A program made the position numbers and the translations under genes. 64,000 nucleotides of DNA from Bailinhaonella thermotolerans (lineage in GTDB: Bacteria; Actinomycetota; Actinomycetes; Streptosporangiales; Streptosporangiaceae): assembly GCF_003594875.1 (NCBI RefSeq), contig NZ_QZEY01000003.1, forward strand, positions 496,001-560,000, written 5' to 3'. A model generated the notes under the pieces. That model ran no database searches, was not told where the DNA came from, and worked only from the letters and a program-made list of their open reading frames with translations. Of this stretch, positions 54,508-63,224 are shown piece by piece (within the stretch, counting starts at the first letter, position 1; the number at the start of each line of letters is the position of its first letter).

Positions 54508-55143
54508 ATGGGGGACATCGGGGGAACGCCGGTCCGGGTCGAGGACGTGCCCGACGTGAGCGCCGAGTGGTACCTCGACGTGGTCGAGTTCGCGCACGGG
54601 ACGCCGCACTGGGTGCGGTGGCTCATGGAGGTCGGGACCGAGGCGCTCCCGGTGCTGCTGGCGGCCCTGCTCGTGTTCGCGTGGTGGCGGGCGCGGCGGG
54701 GGACGGACCGCGCGATGGCCCTGACGCTGGTCGCGCCCGCCGGAGCGGTGGCCGCGTACGTCGTGAGCGAGATCCTGAAGACCGGCGTGCGGCAGGAGCG
54801 CCCGTGCCGGATCTTCCCCGACGCGGCCACGATCGCCCCCTGCCCCGAGGTCGGCGACTGGTCCCTGCCGAGCAACCACGCGACTCTGGCCGCCGGCGCC
54901 GCGATCGCGGTCATCCTGGTCTGGCGCGCGATGGCGGTCCCCGCCCTGCTCATGGCCGGGCTGGCGGCCTTCTCCCGGGTCTTCGTCGGCGTCCACTACC
55001 CGCACGACGTCGTGGCGGGCGCGCTCCTGGGCGCGGTGGTGGCCCCGCTGGTGGCCCTCCTGCTCCTGCGTCCCGTCACGCCCCTGGTGACCCGCCTGCG
55101 CGGCACACGCGCCCTCGCCCCCCTGCTGCGCGCCCCGCGCTGA
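54508..55143 (+). CDS. PAP2-family phosphatase, membrane-bound
   Basis: 211 residues from ATG. The tripartite phosphatase motif is present: KTGVRQERPC, SLPSNHATLAAG and SRVFVGVHYPHDVVAGALLG. The middle motif has SNH where SGH is usual. Six hydrophobic segments place it in the membrane with the active site outside. Likely dephosphorylates lipid phosphates such as undecaprenyl pyrophosphate or phosphatidic acid. Standalone gene. Confidence 0.92.
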   Translation: MGDIGGTPVRVEDVPDVSAEWYLDVVEFAHGTPHWVRWLMEVGTEALPVLLAALLVFAWWRARRGTDRAMALTLVAPAGAVAAYVVSEILKTGVRQERPCRIFPDAATIAPCPEVGDWSLPSNHATLAAGAAIAVILVWRAMAVPALLMAGLAAFSRVFVGVHYPHDVVAGALLGAVVAPLVALLLLRPVTPLVTRLRGTRALAPLLRAPR

Positions 55144-55196
55144 CGGTCTCCCGCCGGTAGAGGCGTCCGGAGGGGAGGGCGTCCGGGGGAGGGGCG

Positions 55197-55439
55197 TCAG
55201 GGGGCGGACGGCCCGCGGCGCGGGGAGGGCGGCGGCGGGACCACCTTCCCGGCGGCGAGGTCGCCCTCGGGGATCTCGGTGAGGGAGCCGTCGCGGCGGC
55301 GGATGCGCAGGACGCCCCCGCTCCACGACTCCAGGACGCCCACGGCGTCGGTGAACCGCCCGTCGGCGAGACGGCGGCGCACCGAGACGCGGCGGCCGGC
55401 GTCGGCGGGACTGATCGCCACGACAAGACGGAACCTCAC
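55197..55439 (-). CDS. Small SH3-like domain protein (orphan domain of an actinobacterial acetyltransferase)
   Basis: 80 residues from GTG 55439. Sequence ISPADAGRRVSVRRRLADGR, then FTDAVGVLESWSGGVLRIRR and IPEGDLAAGKVVPPPP. In many actinomycetes this small beta-barrel is the N-terminal part of a GNAT acetyltransferase next to fdxA; here the GNAT domain is missing and the chain ends after GPSAP. Recognition is from memory of the family. Convergent with the PAP2 gene and divergent from the ferredoxin. Confidence 0.7.
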   Translation of the reverse strand: MRFRLVVAISPADAGRRVSVRRRLADGRFTDAVGVLESWSGGVLRIRRRDGSLTEIPEGDLAAGKVVPPPPSPRRGPSAP

Positions 55440-55655
55440 CCGGCAAGGGTAACCATCCCCCTGAAAGGGGGCAGGGGAAGGACATCGATCCCGTGACCGC
55501 ACTGACCGCGAAACGGCATGTCAGCTAGGGTCTTCTGGACAGGGGTCGGGCTGAGTCCTGCGCGTCCGGCGCGGCATGCCATCCTATGGCGTGACACCCG
55601 CCGTCTGATGTGCCGGGGCCGGTGGGGATCGAAACAGAGCGAAGAGGAGCCCGAG

Positions 55656-55982
55656 TTGACCTACGTCATCGCGCAGCCTTGCGTGGATGTGCTGGACAAG
55701 GCGTGCATCGAGGAGTGCCCCGTCGACTGCATCTACGAGGGCGAGCGCATGCTCTACATCCACCCGGACGAGTGCGTCGACTGCGGTGCGTGCGAGCCGG
55801 TCTGCCCGGTCGAGGCGATCTTCTACGAGGACGACCTCCCGGAGCAGTGGAAGGACTTCTACAAGGCCAACGTGGAGTTCTTCGAGGAACTCGGGTCGCC
55901 CGGCGGCGCGTCCAAGGTCGGCAAGATCGACAAGGACCACGCGGTCGTCGCCGCCCTGCCCCCGCAGGGCGAGGGCCACTAG
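55656..55982 (+). CDS. fdxA: 7Fe ferredoxin
   Basis: 108 residues from TTG 55656, preceded by GAAGAGGAG; the only start that gives the normal N-terminus TYVIAQPCVDVLDKACIEEC. Cys of the [3Fe-4S] and [4Fe-4S] clusters lie in CVDVLDKACIEECPVDCIYE and DECVDCGACEPVCPVEAIFY. The C-terminal extension (EQWKDFYKANVEFFEELG, GKIDKDHAVVAALPP) is typical of actinobacterial FdxA. Electron carrier for P450s and other redox enzymes. dapC follows 85 bases downstream. Confidence 0.95.
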   Translation: MTYVIAQPCVDVLDKACIEECPVDCIYEGERMLYIHPDECVDCGACEPVCPVEAIFYEDDLPEQWKDFYKANVEFFEELGSPGGASKVGKIDKDHAVVAALPPQGEGH

Positions 55983-56067
55983 CACGCGGTCGCGCCGGAT
56001 CCCCCGGGTCCGGCGCCACCGGTCCGGCCCGCGTCAGACGGGCCGGGTTCGAGGTTCAGGGGGACCA

Positions 56068-57141
56068 TTGCTGCCCGATTTCCCGTGGGACCGGCTGGAG
56101 CCGCTGAAGGCGCTGGCCGCGTCCCACCCCGATGGCATCGTCGATCTCTCGGTCGGCACGCCGGTCGATCCCGTGCCCTCGGTCGCCCAGTCCGCGCTGG
56201 CCGCCGCCGCCGACAGCCCCGGCTACCCCGCCACGTACGGCACGGCCAGGCTGCGCGAGGCCGCCGCGGGATGGCTCGGCCGGCGGCACGGGGTCCCCCT
56301 CGACCCGGCGCACGTGCTGCCGACCATCGGGTCCAAGGAGATCGTGGCCTGGCTGCCCACGCTGCTCGGCGTGGGCGCCGGGGACACGGTGGTCCTGCCC
56401 GAACTGGCCTATCCCACCTACGACGTCGGCGCCCGGCTCGCCGGCGCGACGCCGTACGCCACGGACGGGCTGCTCGCGGTGGGGCCGCGGCGGGTGCCGC
56501 TCGTGTGGGTGAACTCCCCGTCCAACCCCACGGGCCGCGTGCTGCCCCCCGAGCACCTGCGCAAGGTCGTCTCGTGGGCGCGTGAGCGCGGCGCGGTGGT
56601 GGCCTCCGACGAGTGCTACATCGAGCTGGGCTGGGAGGCGGAGCCGACCTCCATCCTGCACCCGGACGTGTGCGAGGGCTCCCACGAGGGGCTGATCGCG
56701 CTGCACTCCCTGTCCAAGCGCTCCAACCTGGCGGGATACCGCGCCGGGTTCGTGGCGGGCGACCCGGCGCTGATCGCGCGGTTGCTGGAGGTCCGCAAGC
56801 ACGCGGGCATGATCGTCCCGGCTCCGGTGCAGGCCGCGATGGCCGCCGCCCTCGACGACGACGCGCACGCCGAGGAGCAGCGCGCCCGCTACGCCGCGCG
56901 CCGAGCCAGGCTGCGGCCGGCGCTGGAGGCGGCGGGCTGGCGGGTCGAGCACTCCGAGGCCGGGCTGTACCTCTGGGCCGGACGCGACGAGGACTGCTGG
57001 GAACAGGTGCGCGCGCTCGCCGAGAAGGGCGTGCTCGTCGCGCCCGGCGACTTCTACGGCGCCGCGGGGAAACGGCACGTCAGAGTGGCGGTCACCGCGA
57101 CCGACGAACGGATCGATGCGGCGGTGGCCCGGCTGGGCTAG
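56068..57141 (+). CDS. dapC: N-succinyldiaminopimelate aminotransferase
   Basis: 357 residues from TTG 56068 with GGGGGA upstream. Class I PLP aminotransferase: LSVGTPVDPVPSVAQSAL, YGTARLREAAAGWLGRRHGV, WVNSPSNPTGRVL, SDECYIELGW and the PLP Lys in LHSLSKRSNLAGYRAGFVAG. The ferredoxin-dapC order is diagnostic for actinobacterial DapC, which makes N-succinyl-diaminopimelate in the succinylase branch of lysine biosynthesis. dapD lies 1.7 kb downstream. Confidence 0.94.
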   Translation: MLPDFPWDRLEPLKALAASHPDGIVDLSVGTPVDPVPSVAQSALAAAADSPGYPATYGTARLREAAAGWLGRRHGVPLDPAHVLPTIGSKEIVAWLPTLLGVGAGDTVVLPELAYPTYDVGARLAGATPYATDGLLAVGPRRVPLVWVNSPSNPTGRVLPPEHLRKVVSWARERGAVVASDECYIELGWEAEPTSILHPDVCEGSHEGLIALHSLSKRSNLAGYRAGFVAGDPALIARLLEVRKHAGMIVPAPVQAAMAAALDDDAHAEEQRARYAARRARLRPALEAAGWRVEHSEAGLYLWAGRDEDCWEQVRALAEKGVLVAPGDFYGAAGKRHVRVAVTATDERIDAAVARLG

Positions 57142-57152
57142 TATCCGCCGCT
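57139..57152 (+). promoter_or_regulatory. Putative leaderless promoter
   Basis: TAGTAT at 57139-57144 overlaps the dapC stop; eight bases later is ATG 57153. No ribosome binding site. Confidence 0.45.
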
Positions 57153-57755
57153 ATGACGGCGTCGTTGGTGGTGATCGCGCTGAGTTCCGCCACGTTCCTC
57201 GTCGTCACCGTGGCCTGGCTCACCGTGCGCGCGCAGGATCGCGATCCGCCGCCGCACGAGGCGGCCCCTCCGCCACCGGAGCCGGAGCCCGTGCCGCGCG
57301 GCCCCGACCCGCGCGGGATCGGGATCGGTGACGTGATCGACTGCCAGGGAGCGCGCTGGTTCGTCATCGGAGTCCTCCACATGGAGGACGGCGACCAGCG
57401 GTGGCGGGAGTTCCTCCTGGACGACGGGGCCGGCCACTACACCTGGCTCACCGTGGAGCAGCGCGGCGGCGGACTCGAAGTGGTGCTGTGGATGGACGCC
57501 CCGTCGCAGGGCATGATCCCGCCGCAGCGCACCGTGCTGATCGACGGCGTGGAGTACGTCCCCGTCGAGCGCGGGACCGCCGCGTTCCGGTCCGAGGGCT
57601 CCACCGGACACGCCGACAGCGGCTGGATCGACTACGCCGACTACCGGTCCCCCGAGGGCCGCTACCTCTCCTTCGAACGCGTCCGCGGACGCACCCCCTG
57701 GACCGCGTCGTACGGGCGGCCGCTCCCGCCCGGCTCCATCGCGATCAACCCCTAG
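57153..57755 (+). CDS. DUF4178-like membrane-anchored protein
   Basis: 200 residues from ATG. A signal anchor (SLVVIALSSATFLVVTVAWL), a Pro/Glu linker, then a beta-rich domain: IGIGDVIDCQGARWFVIGVL, WREFLLDDGAGHYTWLTVEQ, LIDGVEYVPVERGTAAFRSE and YADYRSPEGRYLSFERVRG. The pattern matches DUF4178 (from memory). Function unknown. Between dapC and dapD. Confidence 0.8.
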   Translation: MTASLVVIALSSATFLVVTVAWLTVRAQDRDPPPHEAAPPPPEPEPVPRGPDPRGIGIGDVIDCQGARWFVIGVLHMEDGDQRWREFLLDDGAGHYTWLTVEQRGGGLEVVLWMDAPSQGMIPPQRTVLIDGVEYVPVERGTAAFRSEGSTGHADSGWIDYADYRSPEGRYLSFERVRGRTPWTASYGRPLPPGSIAINP

Positions 57756-57763
57756 CCCGGATC

Positions 57764-57865
57764 CGCCGCCGGTCCGGCCCGATCCCCGGTTCGGCCCGAT
57801 CCCCGGTTCGGCCCGATCCCCGGTTCGGCCCGATCCCCGGTTCGGCCCGATCTCCGGTTCAGCAT
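57764..57865. repeat. 17-bp tandem repeat
   Basis: GATCCCCGGTTCGGCCC repeated four times from 57781 with degenerate copies at both ends, filling the gap between convergent genes. Confidence 0.9.
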
Positions 57866-57870
57866 CATCC

Positions 57871-58713
57871 CTAGTTCAGCACGATCCCGGCCTGCGCCTG
57901 TTCGCGCTCGTCGGAGGTCCAGCCGTCGTGCCCGCGTTCGGCCAGCCAGACCACGCCGTCGTGCCGCACCCCGCTGATGCCGTACGGCTGCGCGTGCGCG
58001 ACCGCCCAGGACGCGATGAGCCAGCCGGAACGTTCCGAGGAGACGGTCAGGCGGTTGCCCGAGGCGTCGACCGAGCCCATCGCCCGCTTCAGCTCGCGCA
58101 GGGCCTCCCCGATGCGCTTGGCGGGCTTCTCGCCGTTCTCGTCCTCCTCGGGGAACCAGCAGCGCAGGGCCTTGGCCGTCCGGCCGGTGAACGCCGCCGC
58201 CAGGATCTTCGCGTCCGGCTCGTGCTGGGCGTACGCGGTGCCGTCGGCGGACTTCTGCACCGCCTGCGCCGCCTCGTGCAGCGGCTTCTTGAGGTAGCCC
58301 TTCACCTTGACCAGCGCCGCGAAGAACTTGTTCGTGGCGTACACCACGTCCTGGAGCTTCTCCGGCGAGCCCCAGCCCATGGACGGGCGCTGCTGGAACA
58401 CCCCCACCGAGTCGCGGTCGCCGAAGGCCAGGTTGCGCAGCTTCGACTCCTGCAGCCCCGTGGCGTACGCGATCACGACGGCCCGCTCGGGCAGCTTGCG
58501 CCGCGCGGCCACCGCCGCGATCGTGGCCGACACCTGCGCCTGTTCCAGATCCAGGTCCAGCGTCCCCTCCGGCGCGCTCACCTGGCAGCCGGGGTGGTCG
58601 TCGGCGAGGTTCATGTTCGCGATGACGACGTAGACCACCGCGGCTATCCCCACCGTGAGCACGGTGACGATGGCCGCGATGACGATCACCGCTCGGGAGA
58701 GGCTTCGACGCAC
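57871..58713 (-). CDS. Membrane-anchored transglycosylase-like protein
   Basis: 280 residues from GTG 58713; longer starts would overlap dapD. One N-terminal membrane helix (VIVIAAIVTVLTVGIAAVVY). The external domain has VIAYATGLQESKLRNLAFGD, DSVGVFQQRPSMGWGSPEKL and VVYATNKFFAAL. The Glu in GLQESKL and the following GVFQQRPS pattern resemble lysozyme-like/SLT folds, so peptidoglycan binding or cleavage is plausible (inference). The C-terminal part (WAVAHAQPYGISGVRHDGVV) is another conserved-looking module. Divergent from dapD. Confidence 0.78.
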   Translation of the reverse strand: MRRSLSRAVIVIAAIVTVLTVGIAAVVYVVIANMNLADDHPGCQVSAPEGTLDLDLEQAQVSATIAAVAARRKLPERAVVIAYATGLQESKLRNLAFGDRDSVGVFQQRPSMGWGSPEKLQDVVYATNKFFAALVKVKGYLKKPLHEAAQAVQKSADGTAYAQHEPDAKILAAAFTGRTAKALRCWFPEEDENGEKPAKRIGEALRELKRAMGSVDASGNRLTVSSERSGWLIASWAVAHAQPYGISGVRHDGVVWLAERGHDGWTSDEREQAQAGIVLN

Positions 58714-58795
58714 TCTGCTGAACCTACCGCCGGGAGGGGGCGGCACCGGCCCGGAAACCGTTTCCCGGCGAGCCTTCGCTATAAGCTCCCGTCCC

Positions 58796-59629
58796 ATGAG
58801 CCTGCCCTTCACCAGCCCGCTCGACCCGCGGTTGGACGAACTGTGGGAAAACCGCTCCGAGCTGGGCCCGGGAGACGCGGCGGCGCGCGGGATCGTCGTC
58901 GCCGCCGTGAACGCGCTGGACCGCGGCGAGGCCCGGGCGGCCTTCGTGGACGGCGGCGGCGAGGTGGTCGTGGACGAGCGCGCGAAACGGGCGATCCTCC
59001 TCGCTTTCCGCGTTCTGGGCCTGTCTCGGGCGCAGGTGGGTGACTTTCACTACAACGACCGAATCCCCCTCAAATCCCACCTCGACGGGGTCCGCGTGGT
59101 CCCCGGCGCGATCGCCCGCTGGGGGTCGTACCTGGGCCGGGGCGTGGTGCTGATGCCGTCGTTCGTCAACATCGGGGCGTACGTCGGGGACGGCACGATG
59201 GTGGACACCTGGGCGACCGTGGGCTCCTGCGCCCAGGTCGGCCAGAACGTCCACCTGTCGGGCGGCGTGGGGGTGGGCGGCGTCCTGGAACCGCCGTCGG
59301 CCGTGCCGGTGGTGATCGAGGACGAGGCGTTCGTGGGCTCCCGGAGCATGGTCGTGGAAGGGGCGCGCGTCCGCACCGGGGCCAAGCTGGGCGCGGGCAC
59401 CATCCTCACCCGCACGACGCGCGTCTTCGACGTCGAGACGGGCGAGGAGCTCCCCCGGGGCGAGGTCCCGGCCTGGTCGGTCTGCGTGTCGGGCACCCGC
59501 GTCCGGTCCTTCCCCGGGGGTGACTTCGGCATGCCCTGCGTCCTGGTCCTCCGCCGGCTCACGGAAGGCGAGCCCCTCGACCGCCTCGCCCTGAACGACC
59601 TGCTCCGCGAGCACGGCGTCTCCGGCTGA
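58796..59629 (+). CDS. dapD: Tetrahydrodipicolinate N-succinyltransferase
   Basis: 277 residues from ATG. Left-handed beta-helix acyltransferase: RWGSYLGRGVVLMPSFVNIG, AYVGDGTMVDTWATVGSCAQ, HLSGGVGVGGVLEPPSAVPV, VVIEDEAFVGSRSMVVEGAR. Transfers succinyl from succinyl-CoA to tetrahydrodipicolinate, the step before DapC in lysine/diaminopimelate synthesis. TATAAG at 58780 with ten bases to ATG is a possible -10. Confidence 0.95.
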   Translation: MSLPFTSPLDPRLDELWENRSELGPGDAAARGIVVAAVNALDRGEARAAFVDGGGEVVVDERAKRAILLAFRVLGLSRAQVGDFHYNDRIPLKSHLDGVRVVPGAIARWGSYLGRGVVLMPSFVNIGAYVGDGTMVDTWATVGSCAQVGQNVHLSGGVGVGGVLEPPSAVPVVIEDEAFVGSRSMVVEGARVRTGAKLGAGTILTRTTRVFDVETGEELPRGEVPAWSVCVSGTRVRSFPGGDFGMPCVLVLRRLTEGEPLDRLALNDLLREHGVSG

Positions 59630-59826
59630 TCCCGCCCGTTCCGCGTCCCACCCTCCACCCGTTCCGCGTCCCGTCCCTCCGGAGCGCGGTGAGAGGGCCC
59701 GCTCCGCCGTACGGGACAAGGGCGTTTTGGGGGCGGGGATGGGCAGGGGGAGGGGAGGCGGGTGCTCGTCTCGGGGGCGGGGCGGGGCCTATGGTGATGG
59801 GATCGGGACTGATCGCGGGAGGATAC

Positions 59827-60612
59827 GTGTCCGACACCGTGCTGTACGACGTGGCCGAGGGCGTCGCGACCATTACGCTCAACCGGCCGGATTCGATGAA
59901 CGCGCTGATCACGCCGATGAAGGTCGCGTTGCTGGACACGTTGCGGCGGGCGGGGGACGACTCCGCCGCGCGGGCGGTGCTGATCACCGGGGCGGGGCGG
60001 GCCTTCTGCGCGGGGCAGGACCTCGTCGAGCACGCGGCGAACCTCGCCGACGGGCGGGGGCTGGCCGGGACCGTGCGGGACCACTACAACCCGATCGTGC
60101 GCACGATCATGGAGATGCCCAAGCCGGTCATCGCCGCGGTGAACGGCGTCGCCGCCGGGGCGGGCGCCTCGCTCGCGTTCGCCTGCGACTTCCGGGTGGC
60201 GTCGTCCAAGGCGTCGTTCGCGACCGCGTTCGCCAAGGTCGGCCTGGCCCCGGACACGGGCGCGTCCTGGACGCTGCAGCGTCTCGTGGGTCACGCCCGC
60301 GCGACCGAGCTGCTCCTCCTCGGCGAGCCGGTGGACGCCGCCAAGGCCCTCCAGATCGGCCTGGTCAACTCCGTGGTCCCCGGCGACGACGTCGGCACCG
60401 CCGCCCGGGCCCTCGCCCTGCGGCTGGCGACCGGCCCCACGATGGCGTACGGCGCGATCAAGCGGGCGCTCGCCTTCGCCTCCGCCCACCCGCTCAAGGA
60501 GTCCCTGGACCTGGAGGCCGAGCTCCAGGACGCCGCCGCCGGCACCGACGACCACAAGAACGCCACCAACGCCTTCCTCAACAAGGAGAAGCCCGTCTTC
60601 CAGGGCCGCTGA
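59827..60612 (+). CDS. Enoyl-CoA hydratase/isomerase family protein
   Basis: 261 residues from GTG 59827, which has GGGAGG six bases upstream; ATG 59791 is in frame but less well placed. Crotonase fold: ATITLNRPDSMNALITPMKV, VLITGAGRAFCAGQDLVEHA (oxyanion hole), AAVNGVAAGAGASLAFACDF and FAKVGLAPDTGASWTLQRLV. The Asp in LAPDTGAS and close resemblance to PaaG suggest phenylacetate-type or fatty-acid hydration/isomerisation. Standalone. Confidence 0.93.
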   Translation: MSDTVLYDVAEGVATITLNRPDSMNALITPMKVALLDTLRRAGDDSAARAVLITGAGRAFCAGQDLVEHAANLADGRGLAGTVRDHYNPIVRTIMEMPKPVIAAVNGVAAGAGASLAFACDFRVASSKASFATAFAKVGLAPDTGASWTLQRLVGHARATELLLLGEPVDAAKALQIGLVNSVVPGDDVGTAARALALRLATGPTMAYGAIKRALAFASAHPLKESLDLEAELQDAAAGTDDHKNATNAFLNKEKPVFQGR

Positions 60613-60632
60613 CGGCATACGGACCAGGCCCT

Positions 60633-60680
60633 CGCGGTGATCACGCGCTTCCGGTCACGGAGGCGTGCGTGATCACCGCG
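60633..60680. terminator. GTGATC-family inverted repeat between convergent genes
   Basis: CGCGGTGATCACGC (60633-60646) pairs perfectly with GCGTGATCACCGCG (60667-60680); 20-base loop. Followed by two GCCGTACGGCTC copies. Confidence 0.65.
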
Positions 60681-60736
60681 CCGGGGCCGGGGCTCGCCGT
60701 ACGGCTCACGCGCGGCGGGCGGGGTCGCCGTACGGC

Positions 60737-61303
60737 TCAGGCGCGGAGGGCGGCGGTGATCTCCTCGCGGACCACGCAGTCGGCGATGTGGTCGTTGACC
60801 AGGCCGATCGCCTGCATGAGGGCGTAGGCGGTGGTGGGACCCACGAAGCGGAACCCGGCGCGCTTGAGGTCCTTGGCGAGGGCCTTCGAGCCGTCGGTGG
60901 TCGCGGGCACGTCGGCCATGGTCGCCGGCACGGGGGCGCCGGGGTCGGCGTAGCGCCAGACGAACGCGGCGATGCCGCCGGGCAGGTCGCGGGCGGCGCG
61001 GGCGTTCGCGATCGCGGCCTCGATCTTGGCCCGGTTGCGGACGATGCCGGTGTCGGAGAGCAGGCGCGCCACGTCGTCCTCGCCGAACTCCGCGACGTCC
61101 GCGATCCGGAAACCCGCGAACGCCTTACGGAAGTTCTCGCGCTTGCGCAGGATCGTCAGCCACGACAACCCCGACTGGAACGCCTCCAGGCACAGCCGCT
61201 CGTACACCCCGTCGTCGTCGCGTACCGGCCGCCCCCACTCACCGTCGTGGTAGTCCATGTAGTCGGGCGCGGAGGTCGCCCAGGCGCAGCGAACCGTTCT
61301 CAC
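60737..61303 (-). CDS. tag: DNA-3-methyladenine glycosylase I
   Basis: 188 residues from GTG 61303, overlapping the upstream stop as GTGA. RCAWATSAPDYMDYHDGEWG, FQSGLSWLTILRKRENFRKA, LLSDTGIVRNRAKIEAAIAN, and GFRFVGPTTAYALMQAIGLV are Tag signatures; the Cys/His zinc ligands fit (C near the start, H in YHDGEWG, later VNDHIADC). Excises 3-methyladenine from alkylated DNA. Cotranscribed with a DivIVA-like gene. Confidence 0.95.
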   Translation of the reverse strand: MRTVRCAWATSAPDYMDYHDGEWGRPVRDDDGVYERLCLEAFQSGLSWLTILRKRENFRKAFAGFRIADVAEFGEDDVARLLSDTGIVRNRAKIEAAIANARAARDLPGGIAAFVWRYADPGAPVPATMADVPATTDGSKALAKDLKRAGFRFVGPTTAYALMQAIGLVNDHIADCVVREEITAALRA

Positions 61304-62805
61304 CAGGTCTCCTCGATCGCGATGTCCGGATCGCGATCATATGTCCCCCTCTGTAGTGAGCCGTCCGCGCGCCGCCGGTTCCCGCCGAAGCCGCCCGTGG
61401 CGGGCATCCCCCGGGGATCGGTGATCGCGTCCGCCCGCGGATCCCCGCCGGGCTCGCCGGCGGCCGTACGCGGCCGGCCGCCTCGCGCGCCGGGATCCCA
61501 CGCGCCGCCCGCGGCGGGCGCCGGACCGCCCGGCGCGCCGGCGTCCCGCTCGCCGCCCGGCCGCCCCGGAGCACCCTGCGCCGGAGCGCCCTGCGCGGGA
61601 ACGCCCTGGGAGGGAGCGCCTTGTGCGGGAACGGCCTGGGCGGGAGCGCTCCGGGTGGGACCGGCCTGGGCGTTCTGGGCGGGCTCCCCGTGGCCCTCGT
61701 CCGTGGAGATCGGGGCCGCCGGACCGGCCGCACCGGGCCGCCCCGCGTCGCCCGTCGGCGTGGCGGTGTCCCGCGCGGGCTCCGTGGCCGTGTCGCCGGG
61801 GCCGGGTCCCGCCGCCGGCCCGTGCCCGGTCTGGGCCCGCGCCCGGTCCGTCCGCGTGTCGTGGGCCCGAACGGGACCGGGCCGGTCGTGCGTGCCCTGA
61901 TCCGGGGTTCCGGATGCTTCGGGCGTTCCGGACGTTCCGGGATCTTCGGGTGCTTCGGGTGCTTCATGGGCGGCGCCGGGCCGGGCGGGGGGCGCCTGGT
62001 CGGGGGCGGGGGCGGCGTCAGGCTCCGCGTCCTCGGCACGGCCCCGGGCGGCGTGCGCCGGGTCCGCCGGATGCGGCTCGTGCTCGGCGCTCACCGGGGG
62101 GCCGGACGCGGCCGGGGCCGTGCCCGACGCCTCGGGGCCCGCGGTCGCGTCCGTGTCGGACCCGGCGTCGGCCGTACCGGGAGGCTCGGGCGAGGGGTGC
62201 GCGCCGGCCGTACCTGAGGAGGGTTCCTCCGCCGGGGCGGCGGGGGTGTGGTGGCGGTAGGGGATGGTGCCGCGCGCGTCGGGCCTGGGGGCCGCGCCGG
62301 GGTGCTCGGCGGGCTCGGCGGCGGGGACGCCGGGGCCCACGCGGAAGACGGCGTGGGGGTCGGTGTCGAGTTCGGCCTGGGCGCGGGCCTGGGCCTCGGC
62401 CGGGAGTTCGGCGACGCGGGGCTCGGGGGCGGGCTCCGGGAGGACGGGCTCCTCGGCGAACCGGGTGGCGGGACCGCGCGGGTAGGTGGGCGCCTGACCG
62501 GCGTCGGCGTGCCAGCTCGTCAGCTCGGCGACCCGTTGCTCCAGGACGGCGATGCGGGTGTCGCGCTCGCTCACCGCCATCGCGACGCGTTGGAGCGCGT
62601 CGTCGACGCTGCGCGTGTTGTAGCCCACGACGGTGACCGGCAGCCGCAGCGCGACCAGGTCCACGGCGGTCAGGCTCCGCGGCTCGGGCAGGTCGAGCGG
62701 CGGGATGTCCGGAGCGAACTCCGCCATCTCCCCGCCCCGCCCCATCGAGACGTACATCACGGCGACCAGCACGGCGACCGCGGCGACAAGCAGTACCACC
62801 AGCAC
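61300..62805 (-). CDS. DivIVA-like coiled-coil membrane protein with long disordered tail
   Basis: 501 residues from GTG. N-terminal membrane helix (MLVVLLVAAVAVLVAVMYVS), then a short DivIVA-like module: LRLPVTVVGYNTRSVDDALQ, RVAMAVSERDTRIAVLEQRV. The remaining ~370 residues are Pro/Ala/Gly/Glu-rich with repeats such as QGAPAQGAPAQGAP. Proteins of this plan sit upstream of tag in many actinomycetes; a role in cell-pole or cell-wall organisation is inferred from the DivIVA module. Overlaps tag by four bases. Confidence 0.82.
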   Translation of the reverse strand: MLVVLLVAAVAVLVAVMYVSMGRGGEMAEFAPDIPPLDLPEPRSLTAVDLVALRLPVTVVGYNTRSVDDALQRVAMAVSERDTRIAVLEQRVAELTSWHADAGQAPTYPRGPATRFAEEPVLPEPAPEPRVAELPAEAQARAQAELDTDPHAVFRVGPGVPAAEPAEHPGAAPRPDARGTIPYRHHTPAAPAEEPSSGTAGAHPSPEPPGTADAGSDTDATAGPEASGTAPAASGPPVSAEHEPHPADPAHAARGRAEDAEPDAAPAPDQAPPARPGAAHEAPEAPEDPGTSGTPEASGTPDQGTHDRPGPVRAHDTRTDRARAQTGHGPAAGPGPGDTATEPARDTATPTGDAGRPGAAGPAAPISTDEGHGEPAQNAQAGPTRSAPAQAVPAQGAPSQGVPAQGAPAQGAPGRPGGERDAGAPGGPAPAAGGAWDPGARGGRPRTAAGEPGGDPRADAITDPRGMPATGGFGGNRRRADGSLQRGTYDRDPDIAIEETW

Positions 62806-62858
62806 ATATCGAATCGTGCCACACCCGGGGCCCCGCCGCCGTGTGTCACGATCGGTGC

Positions 62859-63191
62859 ATGCGATTCCAGCTACCGCGCGTGGTGACCGCCGAGGAGGCC
62901 GCCGACCTCGAAGAACGCGGAGAGGTGGTCGTCGCCGCCTCCCTGCGGGAGATCGCCGAGGCGGCGCGCGCGGGCCGCGCCGTCCTGGTCACGCCCGCCG
63001 ACCTGGCCGCCGGCGACGACGGGGACGAGCCGGACGCCGCCGCCGAGACCGCCGCCGCCTCCCTGTGCGCCTGGGCCGGCGCGACCTACTTCCGCACGAA
63101 CCGCCCCGCCGAGGTCCAGCAGGCCCTCGACATGACCGCCTCCATCCGGGGCGACCGCCCCCCGGCCCTCACCCGCCGGGCCCTGGCCTGA
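62859..63191 (+). CDS. Small conserved protein with a dihydropteroate-synthase-like C-terminus
   Basis: 110 residues from ATG. VVAASLREIAEAARAGRAVL and a C-terminal RTNRPAEVQQALDMTASIRG, then DRPPALTRRALA. The last part matches the end of DHPS-type TIM barrels, but the protein is far too short to be one and lacks pterin or sulfonamide-site motifs. Gene neighbourhoods with folP homologues are common in this position. Function unknown. CACGAT six bases before ATG could be a -10. Confidence 0.65.
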   Translation: MRFQLPRVVTAEEAADLEERGEVVVAASLREIAEAARAGRAVLVTPADLAAGDDGDEPDAAAETAAASLCAWAGATYFRTNRPAEVQQALDMTASIRGDRPPALTRRALA

Positions 63192-63224
63192 CCCCCGCCC
63201 ACCCCGTACGCCCCGCCCACCCCT

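Noticed and set aside
57764-57865. Iteron-type replication origin or attachment site
   Set aside because: A simple 17-bp tandem repeat with no replication or integrase gene nearby.
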